Positions 41,214 to 51,691 are shown, counted from the first letter of the stretch. The stretch: DNA of 63,638 nt from Euryarchaeota archaeon UBA443 (GCA_002499195.1 DAKS01000047.1:1-63638), one strand, 5' to 3'. A program made the numbers and translations. Notes: generated from the letters alone by a model not told the origin.

Positions 41214-42353
41214 TCAACGGTCCGTTTCTCCAATACAGGGGTCAAAACTACCCATGATCGCAGGGATGTCAGCAACCTTGTATCCAATCATGGTCTTTGC
41301 AACATAAGGAATCGTGATGAACATCGGTGAGCGGATGGAAAGCCGGTAAGGGTGCTTTCCGCGACCGTCGCCACCGCCTTGAATGTAGAATTGAGAAGCA
41401 CCACGTGTACACTCGTAGTTGCTGAAACCAGTTGCACCTTCAGGGGCACGGGTTGGTGCTTTGGTGATGATCATTTCATCGCCCGTATTGTAATGGGTGT
41501 TCGCTCCACCTGGAATCTTATCAAAAGCATCGAGAACCATTCGACACGATTGTCTCATCTCTTCCATTCGGACACGGTAGCGGTCATAGCAATCAGCACC
41601 TTTGACAGATGTTGGCTTTTCAACAGCAGGTTCCCAATCGACTTGATCATAAACGGAGTAAGGATGAGCCCAACGGACATCGTAGTTGACACCAGCAGCG
41701 CGAACGTTTGGACCTGAAACACCCGCATTGACCATATCTTCGGCACGAGCATAGCCAACGCCTTGAAGGCGAACCAACCAGATGGTCGACTCATCGAGCA
41801 TCATTTCATATTCGTCGATTCGGTTTTCGAACAGCTTAATCTTTGCACGAGCACGATCGGCAAATCCGAGTGGAAGATCGCGCTTTACACCGCCAACACG
41901 CGGATAATTGTAATGCATTCGTGAGCCTCCAAGTTCTTGCAACAAGTCGAGGAACATCTCACGATCACGCATACACCATGTCATTAGCGTCAGGTTACCA
42001 ATATCCGGGCCAAAGGCTCCGAGCCACATCAAGTGCGAAGCAAGTCGCTGCAATTCAGCAGCGATAAGACGAATGAATTCAGCACGCTCAGGAACTTCAA
42101 CTTCGAGTAAGTCTTCCGCAGCATAGATGTAAGAATTAGCCCATGTCATTGCGCTTACGTAACAAAGACGGTCGCAATACGGTGTAATTTGTGTGAAATC
42201 TCGTGCTTCAGCAATCTTCTCAACACCACGGTGAATGTAACCAAGTTCTGCTTCAGTATCGACAACTGTTTCACCATCGACCTTGACTCGAAGCGTCCAC
42301 AATCCGTGTGTCATCGGATGTTGAGGGCCCATTGTAATCCACATTTGTGCCAT
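41214..42353 (-). CDS. nuoD: Complex I 49-kDa subunit NuoD/FpoD
   Basis: A peripheral-arm quinone-site subunit (379 aa) related to [NiFe]-hydrogenase large subunits. Segments are MGPQHPMTHGLWTLRVKVDGE (the conserved quinone His within HPMTHG), ELGYIHRGVEKI, YCDRLCYV and the C-terminal SFDPCIGETDR. The hydrogenase CxxC nickel ligands are absent, so it is respiratory, not a hydrogenase. A GAGGTGA Shine-Dalgarno sequence lies 6 nt upstream. It is directly between nuoC and nuoH. Confidence 0.95.
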   Translation of the reverse strand: MAQMWITMGPQHPMTHGLWTLRVKVDGETVVDTEAELGYIHRGVEKIAEARDFTQITPYCDRLCYVSAMTWANSYIYAAEDLLEVEVPERAEFIRLIAAELQRLASHLMWLGAFGPDIGNLTLMTWCMRDREMFLDLLQELGGSRMHYNYPRVGGVKRDLPLGFADRARAKIKLFENRIDEYEMMLDESTIWLVRLQGVGYARAEDMVNAGVSGPNVRAAGVNYDVRWAHPYSVYDQVDWEPAVEKPTSVKGADCYDRYRVRMEEMRQSCRMVLDAFDKIPGGANTHYNTGDEMIITKAPTRAPEGATGFSNYECTRGASQFYIQGGGDGRGKHPYRLSIRSPMFITIPYVAKTMIGYKVADIPAIMGSFDPCIGETDR

Positions 42354-42362
42354 ATATTCACC

Positions 42363-43013
42363 TCACTTAACGCGGCCCTCATCCGCAGGTTTACGCACAA
42401 ATCCTTGCGCATCATCATACATTTCATTGAAATCATGATATCGAATTTGATGTTGCTTTTGCAACGGATGGAAACCTTCAGGACTGTCGTGAGGATTCAA
42501 AACACGGTGCATATTTTCATGACCTTCGAATCGAATGCCAACAAGATCCCATGTTTCCTTCTCATTCCAATCCGCACCAACCCAAATGGATTGTACGCTT
42601 GGGACGACAGGCGCGTCACCATCTGGCAAATCGATAAGAACTTCAATTTCAAGAGGAATCGAAGCCCCTTCAAGTTCGCTTGCCTTGAGGACATCTGCAG
42701 TAAATGGTTCAACATCTCGTACGGGTTGTCGCAAGAAGTGGTAAGCAACACCCCAGCCACGTTCGCTCCCTTCTGGATAATGTGTCCCAGTAATCATTGA
42801 ACAGTAGTTGACGCCTCCATCAAAACGCATCCATTTTGCAACGGCGATCCAGTGTTGAGGAGGACAGGTCATTCGTACGAATGCATACTTTGCTGCATTG
42901 CTGTGATTTTCGATAGAAACTATAACACCACTGCCGCCGAATTGATTCTCGGCTTGTTCAGCAAAAGCAGCAGCAGCTGCTGCGTTTTGTTCTGAAGAGA
43001 TACTCATCCCCAT
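42363..43013 (-). CDS. nuoC: Complex I 30-kDa subunit NuoC/FpoC
   Basis: A peripheral-arm scaffold subunit (216 aa). The family segment is recognisable in the second half: DLVGIRFEGHENMHRVLNPHD and EGFHPLQKQHQIRYHDFNEM. The first 30 residues are Ala-rich. The ATG at 43013 is chosen, two nt after the nuoB stop; a TTG at 43019 would overlap nuoB by 4 nt. NuoC and NuoD are separate genes here. Confidence 0.92.
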   Translation of the reverse strand: MGMSISSEQNAAAAAAFAEQAENQFGGSGVIVSIENHSNAAKYAFVRMTCPPQHWIAVAKWMRFDGGVNYCSMITGTHYPEGSERGWGVAYHFLRQPVRDVEPFTADVLKASELEGASIPLEIEVLIDLPDGDAPVVPSVQSIWVGADWNEKETWDLVGIRFEGHENMHRVLNPHDSPEGFHPLQKQHQIRYHDFNEMYDDAQGFVRKPADEGRVK

Positions 43014-43015
43014 GT

Positions 43016-43609
43016 TCAATCCTCTCCAACAATAACTGGTTTCTCGCCGTCACGGCCCGTACTTGGTGCACCGCCGATTCGGATAATCTTCTCGCGCAGA
43101 AGTCCAAATCCATCGATAAGAGCTTCTGGTCGCGGGGGACAACCTGGAATGTAAACATCGACAGGGATGACGGTATCAACACCTTCGAGAATATTGTAGG
43201 ATTGGAAATAGGGGCCGCCAGAGATTGCACATTCACCCATAGCAATGCAATACTTCGGCTCCGGCATTTGTTCCCAGAGACGAACGACTTTGTCAGCGAA
43301 TTTCTTGCTGATTGGGCCGTTTACAAGGAGAACGTCGGATTGGCGCGGAGATGAACGGAACAGTACACCAAAGCGGTCACCATCGAAACGAGGTGTTGCT
43401 GCTGCTGCCATTTCAATGGCGCAGCACTTGATCCCTAAGTGGAGTGTGAAGAGAGATTTACGTCCGCCCCAGTTGAAGAATCGACCAGCGAGAACGGATA
43501 GAAGTTGCTTGATTTTCGTTGCCTTGAGCGCTTCGTCGGTGACGTCACCAACCACTTCGACCAATGCACGACTGTTGAATGCGGTGTAATTTTCTCCAGA
43601 TTCTGCCAT
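43016..43609 (-). CDS. nuoB: Complex I subunit NuoB/FpoB (cluster N2)
   Basis: The subunit holding the terminal [4Fe-4S] cluster N2 (197 aa). Cluster ligands are the tandem Cys in GIKCCAIEM, the Cys in MGECAISGGPYFQSY and the Cys in VYIPGCPPRPEAL. The start at 43609 (MAESGENYTAF) is decided by GAGGTGA 5 nt upstream; the longer open frame overlaps nuoA. The stop is two nt before the nuoC ATG. Confidence 0.95.
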   Translation of the reverse strand: MAESGENYTAFNSRALVEVVGDVTDEALKATKIKQLLSVLAGRFFNWGGRKSLFTLHLGIKCCAIEMAAAATPRFDGDRFGVLFRSSPRQSDVLLVNGPISKKFADKVVRLWEQMPEPKYCIAMGECAISGGPYFQSYNILEGVDTVIPVDVYIPGCPPRPEALIDGFGLLREKIIRIGGAPSTGRDGEKPVIVGED

Positions 43610-43619
43610 ATGATTCACC

Positions 43620-44087
43620 TCAGATGTAAATTCGCCCTCGCTTGCGGAATACATACCATACGCCTAATGACATGATGGTGAAGAATGCTCCAATGATGGC
43701 TAGGCCTGCTTCAGCATTGGCTATGTCGCCGTTCGCTCTGGATGTCTCATCAGAGGCAACCATGCCTCCAAGAACAAGGAACATGAAAGCGACATCGAAG
43801 ACGAGGAATACGATAGCATACCAGTAGTATTGGAAGTGAAATTGGATCATCGCATCTCCAATAGGCTCACTACCACATTCAAAGGTGGATAGACGACGAG
43901 GGTAGAGGCTGTGGTCTCGCTCGTACCCCTCCAGCAAATAGGACTTGGTGATATGCGGACGGGATGGGTCCGTTCGTGGACGAAGTGCCCATGACATGAT
44001 GAAATTCGTCAAAGGCATGAGGATGCCGACAATCGCCAAGAATGCAATCGAAAGATAGGCGCTCGGAACTGAACCTGTATCGACCAT
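43620..44087 (-). CDS. nuoA: Complex I membrane subunit NuoA/FpoA
   Basis: A 155-aa protein with three membrane helices; the FECGSEPIGDA segment and the FDVAFMFL helix are diagnostic. It is somewhat longer than usual (about 120) because of a loop after the first helix. The start at 44087 is supported by GAGGCGAT about 6 nt upstream. It is the first gene of nuoABCDHIJJKLMN; the operon promoter should lie within 44088-44216. Confidence 0.93.
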   Translation of the reverse strand: MVDTGSVPSAYLSIAFLAIVGILMPLTNFIMSWALRPRTDPSRPHITKSYLLEGYERDHSLYPRRLSTFECGSEPIGDAMIQFHFQYYWYAIVFLVFDVAFMFLVLGGMVASDETSRANGDIANAEAGLAIIGAFFTIMSLGVWYVFRKRGRIYI

Positions 44088-44216
44088 TTGCCATCGCCTC
44101 AAGAAAGCATCCGCTCTCTGATTAAACCGACTTGAACACCCTCCATAAGCGTTCCCAGTCGGCCTTGAAAGAAATCATCACTTCAGCAGGAAGAATTCTA
44201 GCCGACGTAGGCCGAT
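44088..44216 (-). promoter_or_regulatory. Presumed nuo operon promoter region
   Basis: A 129-nt interval between the upstream surface-protein gene and nuoA. No convincing TATA box stands out. On the minus strand the sequence near the left end of the surface gene contains two CGGC-type half-sites (CGGCCTACGTCGGC) that could be an operator or part of a terminator. The Shine-Dalgarno GAGGCG is at about 44094-44099. Confidence 0.3.
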
Positions 44217-47084
44217 TTATTGGCGACGGCTGAGGATGAAGACAACGCCCACAAGCAGGAGGAAACCTCCTGCAAACATCGTAACAGTCGTATCGTCTGC
44301 AAGACCAAATAGGCCTTCTTCAGGATCGCCCGAGATATCGTATTGTTGATTCACTCGACCAATCACACCAATCTCCTCGGGTTGTACGGAAATAGTGAAG
44401 TCAAACTTGTCCGATAATTCTGCACCGTGTGGGGGTTTGATTGTGACGGTAATATTCATGATTTCACCCTTCCCAATCGTGCAGACTAGTGACGGAGTGA
44501 CGGTTTCACAGTCGTCTTTGTTGGAGCCATCAAGTTCAATCTTCCAACCACGCATATTTTCTGATGCAAAAATTTCAGTTTCGGTTTCAACATTCCCATC
44601 GTTACGAATTTGAACGATGAAAGATTTTCTATCAGGGTAAACCAAATTGAAGGATGTCGATTCAGGTTCTATGATGTTTAAGTCAAATATCTTCTGAACG
44701 ACCAACGAAACGGTCGCTTGCCCTGTCCTATTGGCAGCGTTTGATTTACTGGTAACGACGATGTAGAGGTTTCCTCCTTCACCTGTTATAGTGGCCTCAT
44801 TGACCTGCACTTGGATCTCGAGATACGCCTCATACGGGCGAACACTATGTCCCTGACTAAGATTGAGAGTAAACAACATTTCTGCTTGCATGGAATCATA
44901 TGTGGTTTCAATGTATGGCGCTCCAGAAGCATCGATAACGAATTCACTGTTGTTCTCATCCCATATTCCGAACCCAAACGGTACACTAATCTCATTGTTC
45001 GCAGCGATCGGTAATCCCTTTGAATAGACGGTACGTGTTGCAATTCCATTCAATCCTGTCAATTCGAGGACTGCAGTATCGTCTCCGTTACCCATATTGC
45101 GAATCCACATCCCAACGGTCTCTTCATCACCAGGGGCGAGAATCAATTCACCGGTTCGACCATCAAGTCCTCCCTCTTCTAGGCGGACATCCATGGCGTA
45201 ATCTCTGGTTGTAAGGAACGCTGTGAATCGCAACTCACGTTGGTTGTCTGGGATCCCATCATTATCCTCATCGATACCGTTTGAATCGTCCTTATTCGTG
45301 ATTCGAACGGTGAATGTAGAGTATTCATCACTATCCGTAACTGTCGCGACGAAGATGAGTGATTTCGTTTCTTGGGCATCGACAGAAATTTCGGTGAATC
45401 GGTTGCCAGCTTGATCTTCAAAGAAATAAGCCCAAGAAGGGGATGCTGTCTGTTGAATAACGCTCAATCTGAAACTGTCCTCAACGTTCCCTGTGTTTTG
45501 GATATCGAATGGAAACTTCACCTCGTTTCCATTCTTTCCAGTCTGAGTTAACGCGGTTGAATCCGCTTCAAATCCATGGACTGCAGCGACTGAAACCGAG
45601 AGTGTTACATCATCATAGGCCCCTCCTCCAGCGTTTGGAGCAACAGAGATATCGATGTTGACAACTTCAGTCGCCAATGCATCCTCCGGTAGAATAACTG
45701 TCACATCGACAGTATCCTTTCGATTTGGCGTATGTTTTGAATCGAGCGTGACTACAGATTCTTCTAATTCAACCGTCCATCCACTAGGGACAGAGGAGGG
45801 CGTTATTCTGAATGTGTCTACGCCGTTACCTGTGTTTTCAACCGTCACTGACGTTGTTGCAGATGTTCCTGGTTCGATGTTGTTCAATTGTGAAGACGCC
45901 ATCGAAATGGTTGCTCCATACGATTGACCCACCGTGATGATGAGGGCAGCGTTACACTTTACCTCTGTTCCATCCTTACCTTGAATGTAGACTGTTTGTT
46001 CCTCGCCAGCATTAACTGAATCGTCGGGGTTGACCTTCAGGTTGAATGCTTTTGTTCCACTCCCGCTGTAAGGAAGCAATCCACTCGAGCCTCCCGTAAA
46101 GGATAACCATTCCTCCTTTGGACCAGCGGTATCAGCACTGATTGTCCAATCTGAATTTCCTTCATTGGTGAAGGTCGCAATCAGCGTACCTTCTCCACCG
46201 GGTTGAACATTTATAGTGATCTTTGAGAGCGACAAACTACATTCCTTGAGGACTGGGACTGTGATGTCAAATGCTTGCGTATCACTCGTGTTTCCAGTTG
46301 GATCACCTGATGCTGTACCCGTAATTTCCCAACAGTATTTGTCGGCTTCTTGCTCATTTGTAACATCGAGTGATACGATAACTTCTGTCGACTCTTCTGA
46401 ATCAAGTGTTACAGAGGTTTCAGAAAGCACTGGAGAAAGCCCACCTGGATCTGAACAACCTGAAGCGGAATTATCCTCTTCATATTCTAAATTGATCGTA
46501 GCTTGCTGTTGACCCGTATTTTCAACGACAAGGGTCCACTCAGTAGTTTCTTCACCGCCCCATGTTTTGCTGGAGACGGTCATGGACAAATCGACTCCAA
46601 AAACAGCACTTCCTGAACCATCGCCTGCTGTAGTTGTTACAGTTGCTGTCTCAGTCGCAGGTTGGCCTGGCGGTTCAGGCGGTTCGGGAGCATCTTGAGC
46701 ATTGGCGGTCACGGTTGTATCGCAAGAGCCTTCTGCTGTTTGCGTAAGCGTGATGTTCATGCTGGCTTCCTCATAGGAACCTGCATCGATTTGGCCTGTG
46801 ATTTGGGTGATGGTTGATGTGTAGGCACTACATTCTTGTTCCGTTCCTTCCGCAGTACTCAACTGAACGGTTACAGCATTAGAACCCGAATTGTAGACAC
46901 GCACTGTGTACTCTCCTGCTTCACCAGGATTGATGGTTTGAGCACTAGGCGTTACGGTGACTTGGATGCTCGCATCTCTTGCTTCGTCCGCCGATACTAA
47001 AGGAGCGGTGATAGGAAGTATTGAGAAAAACATCAATGAAATCAAAAGAATAGCAAGGCGTTTCTTTTGCTTGGTTTGCTGCAC
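44217..47084 (-). CDS. Surface protein with CARDB/NPCBM-associated beta repeats and C-terminal anchor
   Basis: A 955-aa secreted protein made of about seven CARDB/NEW3-like beta-sandwich repeats (motifs such as PGEAGEYTVRVYNSG, NIEPGTSATTSVTVENTGNG). It ends in one membrane helix and R-R-Q. The GTG at 47084 is chosen as the start because AAGGAGGG lies 6 nt upstream and the signal peptide then begins VQQTKQKKRLAILL; the longer frame has only a TTG. No enzymatic motif or zinc ribbon. One conserved Cys pair per some domains suggests disulfides. It lies first upstream of nuoA in the same direction. Confidence 0.75.
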   Translation of the reverse strand: MQQTKQKKRLAILLISLMFFSILPITAPLVSADEARDASIQVTVTPSAQTINPGEAGEYTVRVYNSGSNAVTVQLSTAEGTEQECSAYTSTITQITGQIDAGSYEEASMNITLTQTAEGSCDTTVTANAQDAPEPPEPPGQPATETATVTTTAGDGSGSAVFGVDLSMTVSSKTWGGEETTEWTLVVENTGQQQATINLEYEEDNSASGCSDPGGLSPVLSETSVTLDSEESTEVIVSLDVTNEQEADKYCWEITGTASGDPTGNTSDTQAFDITVPVLKECSLSLSKITINVQPGGEGTLIATFTNEGNSDWTISADTAGPKEEWLSFTGGSSGLLPYSGSGTKAFNLKVNPDDSVNAGEEQTVYIQGKDGTEVKCNAALIITVGQSYGATISMASSQLNNIEPGTSATTSVTVENTGNGVDTFRITPSSVPSGWTVELEESVVTLDSKHTPNRKDTVDVTVILPEDALATEVVNIDISVAPNAGGGAYDDVTLSVSVAAVHGFEADSTALTQTGKNGNEVKFPFDIQNTGNVEDSFRLSVIQQTASPSWAYFFEDQAGNRFTEISVDAQETKSLIFVATVTDSDEYSTFTVRITNKDDSNGIDEDNDGIPDNQRELRFTAFLTTRDYAMDVRLEEGGLDGRTGELILAPGDEETVGMWIRNMGNGDDTAVLELTGLNGIATRTVYSKGLPIAANNEISVPFGFGIWDENNSEFVIDASGAPYIETTYDSMQAEMLFTLNLSQGHSVRPYEAYLEIQVQVNEATITGEGGNLYIVVTSKSNAANRTGQATVSLVVQKIFDLNIIEPESTSFNLVYPDRKSFIVQIRNDGNVETETEIFASENMRGWKIELDGSNKDDCETVTPSLVCTIGKGEIMNITVTIKPPHGAELSDKFDFTISVQPEEIGVIGRVNQQYDISGDPEEGLFGLADDTTVTMFAGGFLLLVGVVFILSRRQ

Positions 47085-47151
47085 AGACGACCCTCCTTCA
47101 TTCAGCGGGGGTCGTTGACCTATCAAAAGGATGTCCTTTGATGTTCACGTA

Positions 47152-50100
47152 TCATGCCGATACGAACTGTTCAGAGGAAGCGCCACAGTTTGAACATGTG
47201 TCTACATTTTGACAGGTTGGAGAATCGGCATGATATCGAGCACCACAGCCTGGGCATCCTTGCATTGGACCATTGATTGGGGAGCGGCACGACCAACAGA
47301 TCGGTGTTTGTTGTTGAACCACTGGTGATGCGATTGCGGGCGGGTTATTCTTAACGACAGGAGTAGCGGCTTTTGATTGAAGAATGTATAAAACTGCGAG
47401 AAGTCCAACGAGAAGAGCGATTCCTGCGCCGATATAGATCATTGCATTACTTCCAGAAACTGGTTCTTCGAAGGATGCTGTAATATCAACGTTAACCGAT
47501 GTCGTCGATGTTTCAACATCTTGTACACCCGTGAGCCGGAATGTGAGTTGTTGAGTGCCTGTACTTTTGCCGTTCACTTGAATAGTAAATTGTTGGGAAT
47601 CGCCAGCTACTGCATTCACGATATCATCTCCAACGATGGCAGCATCAAGGCCTTCGGTCGTTTCAATTACCAATTGATGCGATAGGTCCGTATTGCCCGA
47701 ATTCAAGATACGTACCTGAAGCGTTCCAGAACCTGTTTCATCGAGAGTTGAAACGCCTGTCACCTCCCACTCAACACTGCGTTGTTCAGCAACGAGCATG
47801 CTGGTCCCTTCGGTCAATGATACATCGTCATCGAACAAAGTAAAGGAAAACGACGGTTGGGTAGCGACTTCGAGAGCCGGAGGCAGTAATATCGAACAAA
47901 CCACTGGGACTACTTCTTCCGCAACCGTACCAACGTCAAAACATTCACCGAAAATGCCTTGCGATAAAGAGGTTGTAATCGAAGGATTCCAAGGAACATC
48001 TGCTTCATTGATAAGAAGCCATGTGAAGGTCATTTCCTGGCCAACAGGATGAGAACCTGGACCAAACGGATGGTCGAAGGTCCGGCCGTCTTCAAACTCC
48101 AATTCAGAAAACGTTAGCGATGGTTGTGGTAACTCGAGAACATCGATCTGCCCAATCCAGCTAAACCGTTGTACTCCTACATCAAGATTCAACTGGATTG
48201 GACCCGATAGAGCATTGCCATTTCCTTTGATGGAGACGAGGATGTTCTTCGATTGCTCTGTCCAGCCCATTTCGATGGCTTGGAGTGATGTCTGTAAAGT
48301 CCATCCAGTTGGAAGAGATAAGCTTGGAACGAGTGTCATATTGACATTGCCTCGATTTTCAATAGTGAAGAGAAGATTGACCAAGGCGTCCGAAGGAGGC
48401 GTCCCAATGTTCGATTCAAGGAGGATTTCCACCTCACGAACTTCCATCACTTCGATGGGAATGTCAACCTCCCATGTTTGTGATGGTTCAGTTTGTGAAA
48501 TAGCGGTCAATGAAACCATTCTTTGTGCACCTGCTGCAGTTGAGACTTGAGGGGGCGTGAACTGCATACCAACATCCATTTGACCACTTTTAGGAATCAA
48601 TCCTGTAGAACCCGATGTTGCACCAGGATCGGCACTCAAATCGGTGAATCCTGCACTCCAACCTGAAGGGGCTTGCAAGAAGAGATCGTAACCTATCTCC
48701 GTATTTCCATCGTTGAAAACGCGAATCGTTAGATTGGTTGGATCGGCAGGATGCACAGGTACAATCGTATAGTCGTATTCGATTCGGAATTCTGGAATAT
48801 CAAGTACATCTAGATAGAGAGAAAGTGGATATGAAATTCCATTGTCGACATCAAGACCAACAATATCGATACGGTACAAACCTGGTGGAGGGGCTTCAGG
48901 ATAGACTACAGTCAACGACACTTCTGCAGTTCCCTTTCCTTGCAATGAAAAGTTTGATGCAGTCATTCCAAGATACCAAGAAACTTCGGAATCATCTGAA
49001 TCCAAATACACTCCGAGAGCATCTATCGACGCGTTTGTTTCCAACAAGGCCGTATTTTCCAACGTTAAATTCCACGTCGAAGTGGTCTGTTCTGCATATT
49101 GTACCTGACGTTCGATAACATCAGATGTAACCTTCACGCCAGGAGCAGTTACATCAACAACCTTGGCCAATATGTTGTTATTTTCTTGGATTTCATCGAT
49201 TATATCATCGGGATCGATGATGAGTTCAAGCGTAGTAACTCCTGATTGTTGAGGCGTCCAATACCATGTGGATTGGCGGCTTGCACCGGGGTTGATGTCC
49301 AGCGTCTTTCGGTCCAGTTCAACCCCGTCAACATTGAAAGTAATATCGACCGATTCAGCCTTGATATTTCCTGCATTGAAGACCTCGGTTGTCAAACGAA
49401 CCTGATCTCCAACCTGAGGGATTGTAACATTCAATTGCATTGAATTGAGAACAACTTGAGGGTCAGGTCGTAAATCGTTCACACCTTGTCCAGAAACAGC
49501 GATTGCAAACGGTTGTGAACCACTTCCAGCATGATAAGCGTCCTTCACACGTACGGTCCAGATGCCTTTCATTGCCGCATCGATAAGGACAACCTCAAGG
49601 TTGTTGATATCGTCTTTTGTACCTCCAGTCGTCGAACGACCATTTGCAAAATCATTGCCGAGATATATTGTTCCATCAGGAGATTCGACTTCTAAATCGA
49701 GATCGTTGACCAAGGCTTTACTGGCAAATCTACTTCCTCGATAATCCGACCAAGCAAGCACTGCTTTGAGTTGTGAATTGGCGTATGTAACATTGAATAC
49801 ATACGATTTCGAAGTTCCCGAACTCGCCAAAACCGAACGGTCATCGACCCATATTCCTCTTCCTTGGGAAGGTGCAAGTGTTTCCTTTAGGTTTACACGC
49901 CCCCAACCTTCGTCATTGTTCGGAATGTCTCTTGAGTTGATATCTTGTGCACCAAGGACTAGAAGCGCTTTCACCAAAGCACCTTGAGGCGATGGTCTTT
50001 GGGCAATTTCGATAAGATATTCACGAATCAGTGTGGCAGCGCCTGCTGCATTAGGTGTTGCCATCGAAGTTCCTGTATACTCAAGATACCACGTCGATTG

Positions 50101-51627
50101 CCAACTTGAACCTGCGATGTCTTGTGCTTCTTGCGCACGACAAGAACGTACGTAACCACCTGGTGCGATGATGTCCGGTTTGATGCGCCCATCATCTGTC
50201 GGCCCACGGGATGAACCTGACATTAGATTATCTGGCGCTCCACTGTATCGTGCTTGGTGATTTCCAATAGTGACAACGTTCTTCGCCGTCGAAGGGGAAC
50301 CAACCGTTCCAGAATTTGGACCATCGTTACCTGCTGCAAACAAGATGGTGAGGCCTTCTTGTCCATTGCTCACTTTATCGTAATTGAAGGCTCGATCATC
50401 AACTGCTTCTGATTCTGAGGTGTATTCACCTTGTGTCGATGTTGCCGAAGAGCCCCATGAATTTGTGTGAATTCTCGCACCCGCATTGTAGGCTGTATTG
50501 AGTAAATAATTCAACGAAGGTGAGGCAAAATTACCTGTATTGTCGTTTTCCATTGCTTGGAAGTAAAGCTCCGCATCCGGCGCTACCCCTGCATAACCTC
50601 CTTTGCTTCCGTCGCCTAGGACTGTACAAGCAACGTGCGTTCCGTGACCTGAATGTTTGTCAGCTGTTGAACCATCGCCAATAACGTCGTAATTTCCAAC
50701 GATGCGTGTTCCAAAGTCGCCATGATCCTCATCCAATCCTGAATCTGCAACTGCTACGATTTGTCCTGAACCATCGAGATCGGTCGTGAAGTAGGATTGC
50801 ATAGTGTTGATTTTCATGTGGTTCTTTGATTGATCGTTATCAAACGCCATTTGAGGTTCAAACCTCAACCACATGACTGAAGGCTGTCGGACTACATCGA
50901 GCAATGAGTCGATCGCAAGATGCCCACGATACTGTCCTTGATCTAGATGCTCAAGATCATCCAGCGCAATTGCAGCAACTTCAGACAATTCTTGTACGAT
51001 GGTGTTGCCTTCAATATCAGTGATGGAAAGCGAGTCTAATTGCTGTTCACTCCACCATCCCTCAAGTCGAACTTCTTCGCCTTGCAACGCTTGTATTCCA
51101 CTTTCGAACATCGCTGCATCAAGCATAGAATCATCCAGGAACATCGCAAGAGGGACGTCCCATTGTGCAACTACACTCGGTATGGATTGAGCATGTGCGA
51201 GTGCGGATGAAGTACCTTGAACCATCAAACCGGATGGCCCAATAAATTCCCGAACTTCAAGACCCGATATTTCAGAAAGGTCATTTCGAACTTCTAGCAT
51301 GTGTCGATCGTTATCGATAAGGAGTAATTGGACGTCCATTCGGGGTTCGAGAACATCGCTGGATAGAGGTCGATTGAGTTCAAGTCCGTTGATTGAGAAT
51401 TCTCCAAGACGTGAATGCGCTACAACAGGACGTTGCTCTTGAACCGATGAGGATTCATAAGTTCCTACAAAATCTGAATAGGCATCGGTACGTATTGAAA
51501 AAAATTCTACATTTCTTTCGTCTTCGAGGTTTGGAGATGACTCTTGCTCTGGGCCGACCATTGAACTCCAAGGACTCATCAACAAGAGAATGAGAATCCC
51601 AAGGGCAAGACGTATTTGTCGCTCCAT
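47152..51627 (-). CDS. Secreted subtilisin-like serine protease with CARDB repeats, anchor and zinc ribbons
   Basis: A surface S8 peptidase of 1491 aa. The start at 51627 (MERQIRLALG) yields a standard signal peptide; the longer frame overlaps the upstream gene. Catalytic triad: Asp in VAVADSGLDEDHGD (about 293), His in GHGTHVA (about 330), Ser in GTSMATPNAAGA (about 522), with oxyanion Asn in AAGNDGP. A propeptide-like region precedes it. After it come about 800 residues of CARDB/Ig-like repeats, a membrane helix (about 1392-1412) and two cytosolic zinc ribbons (CWSCRSPINGPMQGCPGCG and CQNVDTCSNCG). It probably degrades extracellular protein; the cytosolic ribbons are unexplained. Confidence 0.88.
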   Translation of the reverse strand: MERQIRLALGILILLLMSPWSSMVGPEQESSPNLEDERNVEFFSIRTDAYSDFVGTYESSSVQEQRPVVAHSRLGEFSINGLELNRPLSSDVLEPRMDVQLLLIDNDRHMLEVRNDLSEISGLEVREFIGPSGLMVQGTSSALAHAQSIPSVVAQWDVPLAMFLDDSMLDAAMFESGIQALQGEEVRLEGWWSEQQLDSLSITDIEGNTIVQELSEVAAIALDDLEHLDQGQYRGHLAIDSLLDVVRQPSVMWLRFEPQMAFDNDQSKNHMKINTMQSYFTTDLDGSGQIVAVADSGLDEDHGDFGTRIVGNYDVIGDGSTADKHSGHGTHVACTVLGDGSKGGYAGVAPDAELYFQAMENDNTGNFASPSLNYLLNTAYNAGARIHTNSWGSSATSTQGEYTSESEAVDDRAFNYDKVSNGQEGLTILFAAGNDGPNSGTVGSPSTAKNVVTIGNHQARYSGAPDNLMSGSSRGPTDDGRIKPDIIAPGGYVRSCRAQEAQDIAGSSWQSTWYLEYTGTSMATPNAAGAATLIREYLIEIAQRPSPQGALVKALLVLGAQDINSRDIPNNDEGWGRVNLKETLAPSQGRGIWVDDRSVLASSGTSKSYVFNVTYANSQLKAVLAWSDYRGSRFASKALVNDLDLEVESPDGTIYLGNDFANGRSTTGGTKDDINNLEVVLIDAAMKGIWTVRVKDAYHAGSGSQPFAIAVSGQGVNDLRPDPQVVLNSMQLNVTIPQVGDQVRLTTEVFNAGNIKAESVDITFNVDGVELDRKTLDINPGASRQSTWYWTPQQSGVTTLELIIDPDDIIDEIQENNNILAKVVDVTAPGVKVTSDVIERQVQYAEQTTSTWNLTLENTALLETNASIDALGVYLDSDDSEVSWYLGMTASNFSLQGKGTAEVSLTVVYPEAPPPGLYRIDIVGLDVDNGISYPLSLYLDVLDIPEFRIEYDYTIVPVHPADPTNLTIRVFNDGNTEIGYDLFLQAPSGWSAGFTDLSADPGATSGSTGLIPKSGQMDVGMQFTPPQVSTAAGAQRMVSLTAISQTEPSQTWEVDIPIEVMEVREVEILLESNIGTPPSDALVNLLFTIENRGNVNMTLVPSLSLPTGWTLQTSLQAIEMGWTEQSKNILVSIKGNGNALSGPIQLNLDVGVQRFSWIGQIDVLELPQPSLTFSELEFEDGRTFDHPFGPGSHPVGQEMTFTWLLINEADVPWNPSITTSLSQGIFGECFDVGTVAEEVVPVVCSILLPPALEVATQPSFSFTLFDDDVSLTEGTSMLVAEQRSVEWEVTGVSTLDETGSGTLQVRILNSGNTDLSHQLVIETTEGLDAAIVGDDIVNAVAGDSQQFTIQVNGKSTGTQQLTFRLTGVQDVETSTTSVNVDITASFEEPVSGSNAMIYIGAGIALLVGLLAVLYILQSKAATPVVKNNPPAIASPVVQQQTPICWSCRSPINGPMQGCPGCGARYHADSPTCQNVDTCSNCGASSEQFVSA

Positions 51628-51691
51628 TAATTTCAACCTCGATTGGAAGACGCATTTATCGCTATGGGTAAATTGTTTGAACAAACCATCA

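Noticed and set aside
41214..42353. NuoD-like gene as a [NiFe] hydrogenase large subunit
   Set aside because: The two CxxC nickel-binding motifs are absent and the full nuo gene order surrounds it.
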